NCBI GenBank assembly: GCA_017626845.1
Contig: JAGAHX010000071.1
Span: 1 to 40,273 of the forward strand
Direction: 5' to 3'
From: Bacillota bacterium
GTDB taxonomy: Bacteria; Bacillota; Clostridia; Peptostreptococcales; Anaerovoracaceae
Length of the DNA stretch: 40,273 nt
Shown: in pieces, positions 16,137 through 24,393 of the stretch
Position numbering within the stretch: the stretch's first letter is position 1
How the letters are laid out: every line of letters begins with the position of its first letter
Program-made: the position numbers and the translations under genes
Notes under the pieces: generated by a model
The model's input: the letters and a program-made list of their open reading frames with translations, nothing else
Told to the model about the DNA's origin: nothing
The model's database searches: none

Positions 16137-17465
16137 ATGAAACAGTTTGGCAAGAAAAAGATCATAGCATGTATTGCGGCTGCAGCGGTACTGGCTGCTG
16201 CTGTCTTCGGCGGAATCTCCCTGAAGAACGGAAAGGCCGTGGCGGTGGAAAAAGCCGAAGCGGTCCGGGAGGCTTTCGAAGACACGTATACCATAAGCGG
16301 AAACGTCTCCTTCGGCGATTCTTCCATGGTCATCTCTGAGGTGACGGGGCGGATCGCGGAAACGGCGGTCACCCTCAACCAGCGGGTGGAGGCAGGAGAT
16401 GTGCTGATGCGCATCGACCCCTCGGAATACGAATATCAGCGGGCCCAGGCGGCGGCACAGTCCGCCGGTTATTCGGCCCAGCTGTCCCAGGCGAGGATCA
16501 GCCATCTGATGACGGCCTCTCCCGGCGAATATCTGTCCAATCTGCAGGGCGGCGTAACGGCGGCGAAAGATGCGCTTGCGGCGGCCGAGACGCAGTACAA
16601 TGCCGCGCAGCAGCTGTACGAGGCGGGCGGCGCGTCCAAAGTGGAGCTGGACAGCGCGAAAGCGGCCTACGACCAGGCGCTGCAGGCGTACAATACGGCG
16701 AATGCAAGTTATGAAAAGAGCAGCAGCGTAAAGGATTCCCTGGCAAAGCAGGGCATTACCGAAGAGAACGTAAACGAGCAGTTCTACAAGAGCGAAGAAG
16801 CCCAGCTGGGCGCTCTCATCTCCGCCCAGAATACGGTCGTAAGCCATTTGGACGACCTGATCGCCAAATGCACCATTACGGCGCCGGCGGCAGGGACCGT
16901 GTCCCAGCTGCCGCTGGCGGGGGTCACGATGGCGAGCGCCGGCCAGGTGCTCTGCGTCGTTGTGCCCGACGGCAGCACCGTAACCGTGGAAGGCGATGTG
17001 CTGACGAGCATCGCGCCCTACGTAAAGCCCGGTGACCCGGCGGAGATCTCCCTGGATCTGCGCGGTGGAAAGCTCGTCTGCAGCGGCAAGGTCTCCCAGG
17101 TCTACGACTACGCCGTGGAAGACGTTTCGCCCTTGGGACTGAAAGAATACAAGGTGCATGTGGTGGTCACCCCGGATGACCCGTCGCAGATGGCATCCAT
17201 GAGCGGCTACGAGGCGGATCTGAAGCTGCAGCTGTTCCGGGAAGACAGCGTGCTGACGGTGCCCTCCGAAGCGGTGTTTGAGACCGGCGGCGCATATTAC
17301 GTATTTACCGTTGCGGACGGAAAAGCGGTCAAAACTGTGGTGGAAGCAGGCTACCGGTCTCCGCAGCGGACCGTCATCCTGTCCGGGCTTTCCGAGGGCG
17401 AGGAGATCATCGCCAAAGCCGAGACCGAAGGCGTGTACGACGGTGCGCCGGTGCGTTGGAAATAG
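16137..17465 (+). CDS. HlyD/MacA-like membrane fusion adaptor
   Basis: 442 residues. One N-terminal membrane anchor (about 8-28) is followed by a beta-barrel/lipoyl half (VTGRIAETAVTLNQRVEAGDVL), a long alanine- and glutamine-rich helical hairpin (about 95-235), the second lipoyl half (CTITAPAAGTVSQLPL) and a C-terminal beta domain (ALTVP/VPSEAVFETG region). This is the standard order for adaptors that bind an ABC exporter and extend a conduit through the envelope. In Gram-positive relatives (YknX type) such adaptors work with ATPase and FtsX permease, the genes just upstream. Substrate unknown: antimicrobial peptide or drug export is the usual role. Confidence 0.87.
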   Translation: MKQFGKKKIIACIAAAAVLAAAVFGGISLKNGKAVAVEKAEAVREAFEDTYTISGNVSFGDSSMVISEVTGRIAETAVTLNQRVEAGDVLMRIDPSEYEYQRAQAAAQSAGYSAQLSQARISHLMTASPGEYLSNLQGGVTAAKDALAAAETQYNAAQQLYEAGGASKVELDSAKAAYDQALQAYNTANASYEKSSSVKDSLAKQGITEENVNEQFYKSEEAQLGALISAQNTVVSHLDDLIAKCTITAPAAGTVSQLPLAGVTMASAGQVLCVVVPDGSTVTVEGDVLTSIAPYVKPGDPAEISLDLRGGKLVCSGKVSQVYDYAVEDVSPLGLKEYKVHVVVTPDDPSQMASMSGYEADLKLQLFREDSVLTVPSEAVFETGGAYYVFTVADGKAVKTVVEAGYRSPQRTVILSGLSEGEEIIAKAETEGVYDGAPVRWK

Positions 17466-17474
17466 CGCTTGTGC

Positions 17475-17504
17475 TTGACACTTCAGCGGGTCAAAGCGTA
17501 CAAT
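17475..17504 (+). promoter_or_regulatory. ilvB: promoter of ilvBN-proBA
   Basis: TTGACA at 17475-17480 and TACAAT at 17499-17504 with an 18-base spacer. Transcription should start near 17511, only about 8 bases before the hairpin at 17519. The promoter begins within 10 bases of the stop codon of the exporter adaptor gene. Confidence 0.75.
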
Positions 17505-17518
17505 GAAATTTAATATGG

Positions 17519-17555
17519 GGCGGGAGGCCTTATAGGTCTTCCGCCGTTTGTTTTT
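17519..17555 (+). terminator. intrinsic terminator in the ilvB leader
   Basis: GGCGGGAGGCC (17519-17529) pairs with GGTCTTCCGCC (17535-17545), 11 pairs including two G-U, loop TTATA, followed by GTTTGTTTTT (17546-17555). The ribosome binding site AAGGAG (17556-17561) comes directly after the T tract. It may stop read-through from the exporter operon, but because it lies downstream of the ilvB promoter it must also act on ilvB transcripts, so it is probably an attenuator. No leader peptide or T-box fits in the 8-base leader. Confidence 0.75.
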
Positions 17556-17569
17556 AAGGAGTTTCAACT

Positions 17570-19288
17570 ATGGTAATGACTGGCGCGCAGATCCTCATGG
17601 AGTGTCTGCTGGAGCAGGGCGTCGACACGGTATTCGGGTATCCCGGCGGAACGAATCTGAACGTGTACGACGAACTGTATAAGTATTCCGACAAGATCAA
17701 GAATTATTTAACGTCCCACGAGCAGGGCGCTGCCCATGCGGCGGACGGCTATGCGAGATCCACCGGCAAGGTGGGCGTATGCCTGGCCACATCCGGCCCA
17801 GGCGCGACGAACTTGACGACGGGCATTGCGACGGCCCATCTGGAGTCCTCTCCCGTGGTGTTCATCACCTGCAACGTGAGCGGCAACCTGCTGGGCAAAG
17901 ACGCCTTCCAGGAGGCGGACGTCGTGGGCATCATGATGCCCATTACAAAATCCACGTTCCTCATTACGGACGTAGAGAAGCTGGCGGATACCGTGCGCGA
18001 AGCCTTTGCGCTGGCCCGTTCCGGCCGGCCCGGCCCCGTTCTGATCGACATTCTGAAGGACGTGACCGCCGCCAAATGCGAATACGAATATCTGCCCCGG
18101 GAGCAGCACGGCACCACCGGTTCTCTGGCGGGACTGCTGAAGAGAGCCCATTCCTCCAGCCTGCGGCTGTTTGAGCCGGACAAAGAGGACGTAGACCTCC
18201 TGGTGGACATGATCGCCCAGTCCAAGAAGCCCATGCTCATCTGCGGCGGCGGCGTAACGAGGAGCCGCGCCCACGAGGAGTTCCGGGCCTTTGCGAGAAA
18301 GCTGGATTCCCCGGTCGCCATCACCCTGATGGGCGGCGGCTCCATGCCCGGCGACGATCCGCTTTCCACCGGCATGATCGGAATGCACGGGAGCCAGGCA
18401 TCCAACCGCGCCGTAGACGGCTGCGACCTGTTGATCGCCGTGGGCACCCGCTTCTCCGACCGCGTGGCGCTGCGTCCGGCGACCTTCGCCCGCGATGCCA
18501 AGATCGTCCACATCGACGTGGACCGTGCGGAGATCGACAAGAACGTGCAGACGGACCACCACATCATCGGCGATGCCAAGATGGTCTTAAAGCAGCTCAT
18601 CGAAAAGATCCCCCAGTACGACCACAGCGAATGGAAGAAATACGTGTTCTCCTTCCCCACGGAGACAGAGTACGACGAGAGCACGGGAGTGATGACCCCG
18701 AAGCAGATCCTTGCCACCATCGGCGACATGGTGCCGGAAGACACCATCGTTGCGACGGACGTGGGCGAACATCAGATGTGGGCCATCCAGCATTTCCACT
18801 TCTTCTATCCCGGACAGCTGCTTACGTCCGGCGGTTTCGGCTCCATGGGCTTCGGCCTCGGAGCGGCCATCGGCGGCAAGGTGGGCAATCCGGACAAATG
18901 CGTCATCCACATCACCGGCGATGGCTCGTTTCGCATGAACTGCAACGAGCTGGCTACGGAGGAATACTATAAACTGCCCATCATCACCTTCATCTTCAAC
19001 AACGGCTGCCTGGGCATGGTTCGCCAGTGGCAGGAGCTGATGTACGACGGCCGCTACAGCGCCACGATCCTGGACAGAGGTCCGGACTTCGTAAAACTGG
19101 CGGAAGCCTATGGCCTGAAGGGACGCCGCGTAACGAACGTGGACGAGCTGAAGGAAGCCATCGAAGAGGCGCTGGAAGAGGGCAAGGAAGGCCGCGGCTA
19201 CGTCGTGGACTGCGCCGTCGCCCAGTCCGAGCTCGTCCGTCCCATGGTGAACGGCGGCACGCACATTACCGAATTCTTGCTGAACTAG
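17570..19288 (+). CDS. ilvB: acetolactate synthase large subunit
   Basis: 572 residues, the normal length. It condenses two pyruvates to acetolactate (or pyruvate with 2-oxobutyrate) for branched-chain amino acid synthesis, using thiamine diphosphate, Mg and FAD. Catalytic Glu51 lies in SHEQGAAHAADGYAR; the thiamine diphosphate motif runs from GDGSFRMN to IFNN. The adjacent ilvN supplies the regulatory subunit, making this the biosynthetic AHAS and not a lone catabolic enzyme. AAGGAG at 17556-17561 gives spacing 8 to the ATG. It leads a four-gene operon with ilvN, proB and proA, preceded by its own promoter and a leader terminator. Confidence 0.94.
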   Translation: MVMTGAQILMECLLEQGVDTVFGYPGGTNLNVYDELYKYSDKIKNYLTSHEQGAAHAADGYARSTGKVGVCLATSGPGATNLTTGIATAHLESSPVVFITCNVSGNLLGKDAFQEADVVGIMMPITKSTFLITDVEKLADTVREAFALARSGRPGPVLIDILKDVTAAKCEYEYLPREQHGTTGSLAGLLKRAHSSSLRLFEPDKEDVDLLVDMIAQSKKPMLICGGGVTRSRAHEEFRAFARKLDSPVAITLMGGGSMPGDDPLSTGMIGMHGSQASNRAVDGCDLLIAVGTRFSDRVALRPATFARDAKIVHIDVDRAEIDKNVQTDHHIIGDAKMVLKQLIEKIPQYDHSEWKKYVFSFPTETEYDESTGVMTPKQILATIGDMVPEDTIVATDVGEHQMWAIQHFHFFYPGQLLTSGGFGSMGFGLGAAIGGKVGNPDKCVIHITGDGSFRMNCNELATEEYYKLPIITFIFNNGCLGMVRQWQELMYDGRYSATILDRGPDFVKLAEAYGLKGRRVTNVDELKEAIEEALEEGKEGRGYVVDCAVAQSELVRPMVNGGTHITEFLLN

Positions 19289-19303
19289 GGGAGGGATAGG
19301 CAC

Positions 19304-19879
19304 ATGATGAACAGCAGAGTCCCCGAAACGGGTAAAGAAGAACGCAGAACGCTCTCCGTTCTCGTCGATAACAAACCCGGCGTGCTTTCCCAGATCGCCC
19401 GCCTGTTTACCCGCAACGGCTACAACATCGAGTCGTTCGCGGCGGACACGGTGCTCGATCCGGGGGTCACCCGCATTACGATCGAGGTGATCGCCAACGA
19501 CAACCATACGAACCGCATGATCGCCCAGCTCAACAAGATGGTGCCGGTGCACTCCGTCAAACTGCTGACGAAGGACCACACGATACGCCGGCAGCTGGCG
19601 CTGTTTAAGCTGAACGCATCCACCAGCGAGGAGCGCAACGAGATCATCCAGATCGCCAACATCTTCCGCGGGTCTGTCATCGACGTTTCCCACGAGACCC
19701 TGACGGTCTCCGTCATCGGCGACGAGAAAAAGATCGATGCAGTGCGCGACATGCTGGAGCCCTTCGGCATCATCGAGATGGCGCGTACCGGCATGATTGC
19801 CATGGAACGGGGCAAGTACACCATCGACGAGCAGACCAAAGAGCGCGACGAATTCAATTACGGAAAGAATACGCAATGA
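19304..19879 (+). CDS. ilvN: acetolactate synthase small (regulatory) subunit
   Basis: 191 residues, slightly longer than common (about 160-175) owing to a short N-terminal lead and a C-terminal tail. Residues about 16-90 form an ACT domain (LSVLVDNKPGVLSQIARLF), which normally binds valine and gives feedback inhibition; the second half, from LALFKLN on, is the usual C-terminal domain. Two ATGs (19304, 19307) are possible after AGGGGAGGG. The 3' end overlaps proB by 4 bases (ATGA), which indicates translational coupling between branched-chain and proline genes. Confidence 0.92.
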   Translation: MMNSRVPETGKEERRTLSVLVDNKPGVLSQIARLFTRNGYNIESFAADTVLDPGVTRITIEVIANDNHTNRMIAQLNKMVPVHSVKLLTKDHTIRRQLALFKLNASTSEERNEIIQIANIFRGSVIDVSHETLTVSVIGDEKKIDAVRDMLEPFGIIEMARTGMIAMERGKYTIDEQTKERDEFNYGKNTQ

Positions 19880-20673
19880 AAAAGCAGAAGATCGTAGTCA
19901 AAGTCGGCACTTCGACGCTGACCCATCCATCCGGCGACCTGGATCTGCGCAGCATGGAGCGCCTCGTGCGGGCCATGGCGGATCTGAAGGGCGAAGGAAA
20001 CGAGATGATCCTCGTGAGCTCCGGCGCCATCGCTGTGGGAACGGCGAAACTGGGGCTTGCCGAGCGGCCGAAGGAACTTCGTTTTAAGCAGGCTGCGGCA
20101 GCGGTCGGCCAGTGCAGCATGATGCACATCTACGACAAGCTGTTTTCGGAATATAACTGCAATACGGCCCAGATCCTGCTGACGGACGGCGACGTGGCAG
20201 ACGAAGAGAGAGCAGCCCACCTGCGATCCACGTTCTCTGCGCTGCTGGAGATGGGGGTCATCCCCGTGGTCAACGAAAACGACTCCGTTTCGTCCGCCGA
20301 GATCGAGACCGGACAGCATAAGGTGCTGGGCGACAACGATACGCTTTCGGCGATCGTCGCAAAGCTCTGCGAGGCGGATCTGCTGGTGCTGCTCAGCGAT
20401 ATCGACGGGCTTTATGACGCGGATCCGAGAACGCATCCGGATGCGAAACTGCTCGCACGGGTCGACGAGATCACGGACGAGATCCTCGCGATGGCCGGCG
20501 GGGCCGGCACCTGGCGGGGCACCGGCGGCATGGCAACGAAGCTGTCCGCCGCGCAGATCGCTATGGCGGCAGGCTGCGACATGGTGATCACCAACGGCAA
20601 GAGACCCCAGGATCTGTACGAGATCGCGGAAGGAAAGAGCATCGGAACGCGTTTTTGCGCCAAGAAGGAGTAA
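19876..20673 (+). CDS. proB: glutamate 5-kinase, short form without PUA domain
   Basis: 265 residues. It phosphorylates the gamma-carboxyl of glutamate, the first step to proline. The amino acid kinase fold is visible: KVGTSTLT near the start, VSSGAIAVG, VPVVNENDSVS (written VIPVVNENDSV here), DNDTLSAIVA and SDIDGLYDADPR, ending in GTGGMATKL. E. coli ProB has 367 residues including a C-terminal PUA domain; this protein stops at the end of the kinase domain, as many Bacillota forms do. It starts inside ilvN and is followed after 4 bases by proA. Confidence 0.94.
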   Translation: MKKQKIVVKVGTSTLTHPSGDLDLRSMERLVRAMADLKGEGNEMILVSSGAIAVGTAKLGLAERPKELRFKQAAAAVGQCSMMHIYDKLFSEYNCNTAQILLTDGDVADEERAAHLRSTFSALLEMGVIPVVNENDSVSSAEIETGQHKVLGDNDTLSAIVAKLCEADLLVLLSDIDGLYDADPRTHPDAKLLARVDEITDEILAMAGGAGTWRGTGGMATKLSAAQIAMAAGCDMVITNGKRPQDLYEIAEGKSIGTRFCAKKE

Positions 20674-20677
20674 GGAC

Positions 20678-21925
20678 ATGACAGTTTTACAGGAGCAGGG
20701 CGCAGCGGCCAAAGTGGCTGCGGCAAAGATGGCGCTGGCGGATACCGAAACGAAGAACAAGGCGCTGCTCGCGATCGCGGATGCATTGCTTGCCCATCAG
20801 GATGAATGGCTCGAGGCCAATGCGGCGGATTGGGAAGCAGCCAAGGCCGAAGGTATGAACGATTCCATGCTGGACCGGCTGAAACTTACGAAAGAACGCA
20901 TCGAAGGGATCGCGGAAGGCGTGCGCCAGGCGGCGGCGCTGCCCGACCCCATCGGAACGGTAACGAAGGAGATCGAACGGCCCAACGGTCTGAAGATCCA
21001 GCAGAGAAGGGTACCTCTCGGGGTCATCGGGATGATCTTCGAGGCGCGGCCCAATGTGGCCGTGGATGCTGCCGTTCTGTGTCTGAAGGCCGGAAACGCC
21101 TGCATCCTGCGGGGCGGTAGAGAATCCATCCGTTCCAATACCTGCGCGGAAAATATCATGCGCGCCGCGCTGGAGAGCGCCGGGCTGCCGGCGGATGCGG
21201 TCTCTCTGGTGAAAGATACGTCCCGGGAGAGCGCAAAGGAAATGATGCATCTGGAAGGATACATCGACGTGCTGATCCCCAGAGGCGGCGCCGGGCTCAT
21301 CCGGTCGGTCTCCAAGGAGGCGTCCGTGCCCGTGATCCGCACGGGCGAAGGCGTGTGCCACGTCTACGTGGACAGCGAAGCGGATATCCCCATGGCGGCA
21401 AAGATCGTCTACAACGCGAAGTGCTCGCGGCCGTCCGTGTGCAACGCTGTGGAATGCGTCGTGCTGCATAAGAGCGTCGCGGAGGCTTTCTTCAACGAGA
21501 TCCTGCCGCTGCTGGACGAAAAGAACGTGGAGATCCGCGGTGACGCCAAGATCTGCAACATCCTGGGGACCCGGGCGAAAGAAGCGTCGGAAGAGGACTG
21601 GGATACGGAATACAACGACTACATTCTGGCGGCGAAGACCGTCCGAGGACCCCAGGAGGCCATCGATTTCATCAACGCCCACGGCACGCAGCATTCGGAA
21701 TGCATCGTAACGGCGAACGCCGAAACCGCGACGCAGTTCCTGAATCAGGTGGATGCGGCGGCGGTCTACTGGAATGCGTCCACCCGCTTTACCGACGGGT
21801 TTGAGTTCGGCCTCGGTGCGGAGATCGGCATCTCCACCCAGAAGCTGCATGCGAGAGGACCCATGGGTCTGGAAGAGCTTACGAGTTGGAAATATTACGT
21901 CTGCGGGGACGGTCAGATCCGCTGA
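20678..21925 (+). CDS. proA: glutamate-5-semialdehyde dehydrogenase (gamma-glutamyl phosphate reductase)
   Basis: 415 residues, normal length. It reduces gamma-glutamyl phosphate with NADPH to glutamate semialdehyde, which cyclises to pyrroline carboxylate on the way to proline. Family features: RRVPLGVIGMIFEARPNV, LKAGNACILRGG, the DVLIPRGGAGLI segment and the catalytic-cysteine region NAKCSRPSVCNAVECVV. Partner of ProB, whose labile product it takes over. Last gene of the ilvBN-proBA operon; a bidirectional terminator lies 24 bases after the stop. No proC is present in the window. Confidence 0.95.
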   Translation: MTVLQEQGAAAKVAAAKMALADTETKNKALLAIADALLAHQDEWLEANAADWEAAKAEGMNDSMLDRLKLTKERIEGIAEGVRQAAALPDPIGTVTKEIERPNGLKIQQRRVPLGVIGMIFEARPNVAVDAAVLCLKAGNACILRGGRESIRSNTCAENIMRAALESAGLPADAVSLVKDTSRESAKEMMHLEGYIDVLIPRGGAGLIRSVSKEASVPVIRTGEGVCHVYVDSEADIPMAAKIVYNAKCSRPSVCNAVECVVLHKSVAEAFFNEILPLLDEKNVEIRGDAKICNILGTRAKEASEEDWDTEYNDYILAAKTVRGPQEAIDFINAHGTQHSECIVTANAETATQFLNQVDAAAVYWNASTRFTDGFEFGLGAEIGISTQKLHARGPMGLEELTSWKYYVCGDGQIR

Positions 21926-21949
21926 CCCCGTGAAAAAGCATAAGAAAAA

Positions 21950-21980
21950 CGCCCGGGCAAATACCCGGGCGCTTCTATTT
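21950..21980. terminator. bidirectional intrinsic terminator
   Basis: CGCCCGGG (21950-21957) and CCCGGGCG (21964-21971) form a perfect 8-pair stem around CAAATA. Plus-strand side continues CTTCTATTTTT; minus-strand side continues GTTTTTCTTA. It therefore serves both proA and the convergent coiled-coil gene. Confidence 0.8.
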
Positions 21981-21986
21981 TTGCTT

Positions 21987-22355
21987 TTACAGCGCTTCTT
22001 CGATCTTATCTTCCACAGCATCCGCAAGATCTTCGACTTTGTCTCCGAGATCTTCTGCAGCGTCGCCGGCAGCATCTTCGACTTTGCCGACGGTATTCTT
22101 GACGAGTTCGATCCGTTCCTTCAGCGTGGCAATATTTGCGGTGAGTTCATCGATCTTGCCCTTTTCTTCGGTGAAGAACTTCTCCAGATATTCGGGATGC
22201 TCTTCGAAGAGCTTCTTGCCCATTTCGGTATAGACGCCCTTGATGTCGCTCTCAGCGGAGCTGATCTTCATCTTGAGCTTTGCGATCTCAGCGGTGTCGG
22301 CGGCTTTGTCGCCCAGGTTCTTTGCGGTAGATTTCAGACTGTCAAGGAAAGACAT
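21987..22355 (-). CDS. small coiled-coil protein of unknown function
   Basis: 122 residues, almost entirely helical and very rich in Lys, Glu, Ala and Asp. It has no signal peptide, membrane segment or cysteines. A heptad-like central region (about 25-95, including KLKMKISSAESDIKGVY and IDELTANIATLKERI) predicts a coiled coil. The acidic C-terminal tail carries repeats such as VEDAAGDAAEDLGDKVEDLADAVED. GGAGGTG lies 5-6 bases before the ATG. Similar small proteins in Clostridia are often next to zinc-ribbon proteins, but I cannot name a function. A perfect TATAAT at 22408-22413 (minus) drives it. Confidence 0.8.
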   Translation of the reverse strand: MSFLDSLKSTAKNLGDKAADTAEIAKLKMKISSAESDIKGVYTEMGKKLFEEHPEYLEKFFTEEKGKIDELTANIATLKERIELVKNTVGKVEDAAGDAAEDLGDKVEDLADAVEDKIEEAL

Positions 22356-22407
22356 AGTTGCACCTCCATTTATTAAAATACAGTTAGCGTTACAGGTTGT
22401 TATCTAT

Positions 22408-22447
22408 ATTATAAGGCCTTGCGCCTCATTGCGCAAAGAAATAAAAT
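22408..22447. promoter_or_regulatory. interlocked divergent promoters sharing a -35 palindrome
   Basis: The palindrome TTGCGC-CTCATT-GCGCAA (22419-22436) supplies a -35-like TTGCGC on each strand. Leftward: -35 at 22431-22436, 17 bases, TATAAT (plus 22408-22413) for the coiled-coil gene. Rightward: -35 at 22419-22424, 17 bases, TAAAAT (22442-22447) for the enolase-superfamily gene. The two promoters overlap, so only one polymerase can bind at a time, and a dimer bound to the palindrome would block both. Confidence 0.6.
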
Positions 22448-22469
22448 AAAACGGTAAGGAGGTTTTCCT

Positions 22470-23609
22470 ATGAAGATCGTTGACATCAAACTGCACCTCT
22501 CTGAGATCCCTCTCAGCATTCCCTATCCTTCCACCTGGAACCCCGGCAATCCGGAGACGAAGCTGTTTATCTCCATGGTGGAGGTCATCACCGACGACGG
22601 CATCCACGGCTATGCCGCGGCCTGTGACTCCTCCCAGCTCCTGGCGGGCATCTGGGACAGCCACATCAAACCCCTGGTGATCGGCAAAGAGATCACGCAG
22701 ATCGAGGAGATCTCGACGGGTCTCATCAACGCGGCGCAGTACGCCTACCGTCCCTGGATCGTGGAGATCGCCATCTGGGACTGCCTGGGCAAATACTGTG
22801 ATCTGCCCATCTATAAGCTGCTGGGCGGCGCCAAGGCCAGAGTGCTCGCCTACGCCAGTACCGGTTCGCTTAAGAGCACGGAAGAGCGCATCGAGGACAT
22901 GGAGCGCTTTATCTCCGAAGGCTTTACGATGATGAAGCTCCGCGCCCACCACGACGATCCCTGGGAAGACCTCAAGGTGATCGAAAAGGTGATCGAAGCA
23001 GCAAACGGCAGGATAAAATTCGGCGTCGACGCCAACCAGGCCTGGTTCTTCACCGGCAAGAAGAGCGTCGCCAAATGGGATCTCAAGAAGGCGATCCGCT
23101 TTGCGCACGAACTGGAAGACCTCGGCGTGATCTGGCTGGAAGAACCCCTGCACCAGTTCGATTACGAGGGCCTCGCCGAACTGCGGGCCAGCACGTCCGT
23201 CTCCATCGCAGGCGGCGAGATCAACTCCCACATGCACCAGTTCCGGGATTTCATCAAGTACGGCTGCTACGACATCTACAACACCGATCCGACCTTCGTC
23301 GGAGGTTTTCACGTAGCCCGCAAGGTAACGGCGCTCATCGAGGCAGAAAACAAACTGCTGGCGCCCCACACCTGGACCCACGGCTTCGGCCTTGCAGCCT
23401 CTCTGCAGCTGGCTGCTTCCACGGACTGCTGCCCGTTCATCGAATACTGCTACGATCCTCCCGCATGGGAATACACGCAGCGGGATGTGATGCTCACCGA
23501 ACCCATCCGGGTGGACAGCGACGGCTACATCACCATGTCTCAGAAGCCGGGCCTCGGCGTTGACCCGAACATGGAACTCATCGACCGGTATTCGGTGCTG
23601 AAACTGTAA
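22470..23609 (+). CDS. enolase-superfamily enzyme of the mandelate racemase/muconate lactonizing group
   Basis: 379 residues. These enzymes take a proton from the carbon beside a carboxylate, stabilising the enolate on Mg. The capping domain is about 1-125, the barrel about 126-365. Likely metal ligands are Asp187 (VDANQAW), Glu224 (WLEEPL) and Glu250 (AGGEIN). Lys156 and Arg158 form a KxR motif, and Asp273 with His300 form the second acid-base dyad of the mandelate racemase subgroup. It is not a dipeptide epimerase, which would have a second lysine in place of His300. Acid sugar dehydratase or hydroxyacid/amino acid racemase are possible. TAAGGAGG precedes the ATG. A TSUP permease gene follows by 7 bases. 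Confidence 0.87.
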   Translation: MKIVDIKLHLSEIPLSIPYPSTWNPGNPETKLFISMVEVITDDGIHGYAAACDSSQLLAGIWDSHIKPLVIGKEITQIEEISTGLINAAQYAYRPWIVEIAIWDCLGKYCDLPIYKLLGGAKARVLAYASTGSLKSTEERIEDMERFISEGFTMMKLRAHHDDPWEDLKVIEKVIEAANGRIKFGVDANQAWFFTGKKSVAKWDLKKAIRFAHELEDLGVIWLEEPLHQFDYEGLAELRASTSVSIAGGEINSHMHQFRDFIKYGCYDIYNTDPTFVGGFHVARKVTALIEAENKLLAPHTWTHGFGLAASLQLAASTDCCPFIEYCYDPPAWEYTQRDVMLTEPIRVDSDGYITMSQKPGLGVDPNMELIDRYSVLKL

Positions 23610-23616
23610 TTGATCC

Positions 23617-24393
23617 ATGTTCCTCGGCCTCATTACCTATTCGAAACTGATCTTCGTCTGCGTCGCCGTATTCCTGGCGGGTTTTGTCGATTCCATCGCA
23701 GGCGGCGGCGGGGTCATCAGCTTGCCCGCCTATCTGCTGACGGGTCTCGATCCGGTGGCAGCCTTTGCGTGCAACAAGACGACGGCCTGCTTCGGCGCCA
23801 CGCTGGCGGCAGGCCGCTACATCAAGAATAAGACCGTCAACTGGACGGCCGCTGTTCCCTCGGTCATCATGGCGATCCTGGGCGCCTGGCTCGCATCGCT
23901 GCTGGTTCTGCGGCTCGACCCGTCGATCTTTCAGAAGATCATCCTGGTCGTGTTACCTTTCGTTGCCGTATTTCTGATCTTTAAACGGGATTTCGGCGAC
24001 GTGGACGCTAGCGCGGATATCCCAAGAAACAAGATCATCGCCGTGTCGGCGTTCATCGGGCTCATCCTCGGCTTCTACGACGGCCTGGTCGGCCCCGGTA
24101 CCGGCACCTTCGCCATCCTGGCCTTTACATCCCTGCTGAAGTTCGACCTGAAGACGGCGGGCGGGACCGCCAGAGTCTTCAACTGGGCCAGCGGCTTCGG
24201 CTCCATGGTGAGTTTCCTGTTTGCGGGCAAGGTCATCTGGGGCATCGCGCTCATCACGGCGGTCTGCTCCCTTGCGGGCAACTACATCGGCTCGGGCCTC
24301 GCCATAAAGAAAAACCCGGCATTTATCCGGGTGATGCTTACGGTCGTCTGCGGGCTGCTTCTCGTAAAACTGGGCTACGACGTTTTATTCTGA
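23617..24393 (+). CDS. TSUP/TauE-SafE family membrane transporter
   Basis: 258 residues with about eight hydrophobic segments and the family hallmark AGFVDSIAGGGGVISLPAYL near the N-terminus; a second related motif GFYDGLVGPGTGTF sits near the middle. TSUP proteins move small organic or sulfur-containing anions (sulfite, sulfoacetate, carboxylates). Being 7 bases behind the enolase-superfamily gene suggests it carries that enzyme's acid substrate or product. Its last 19 bases overlap the 3' end of the convergent gene. Confidence 0.88.
   Translation: MFLGLITYSKLIFVCVAVFLAGFVDSIAGGGGVISLPAYLLTGLDPVAAFACNKTTACFGATLAAGRYIKNKTVNWTAAVPSVIMAILGAWLASLLVLRLDPSIFQKIILVVLPFVAVFLIFKRDFGDVDASADIPRNKIIAVSAFIGLILGFYDGLVGPGTGTFAILAFTSLLKFDLKTAGGTARVFNWASGFGSMVSFLFAGKVIWGIALITAVCSLAGNYIGSGLAIKKNPAFIRVMLTVVCGLLLVKLGYDVLF

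Noticed and set aside
17505..17570. Leader peptide or T-box attenuator before ilvB
   Set aside because: The leader before the terminator is only about 8 bases, too short for either.
18587..19876. Long minus-strand open frame opposite ilvB and ilvN
   Set aside because: It spans two real overlapping-operon genes on the other strand and has only shadow composition.
20687..23633. Long minus-strand open frames opposite proA (462 residues) and opposite the enolase-superfamily gene (409 residues)
   Set aside because: Both are GC-driven shadows of genes with intact active-site motifs and good start sites.
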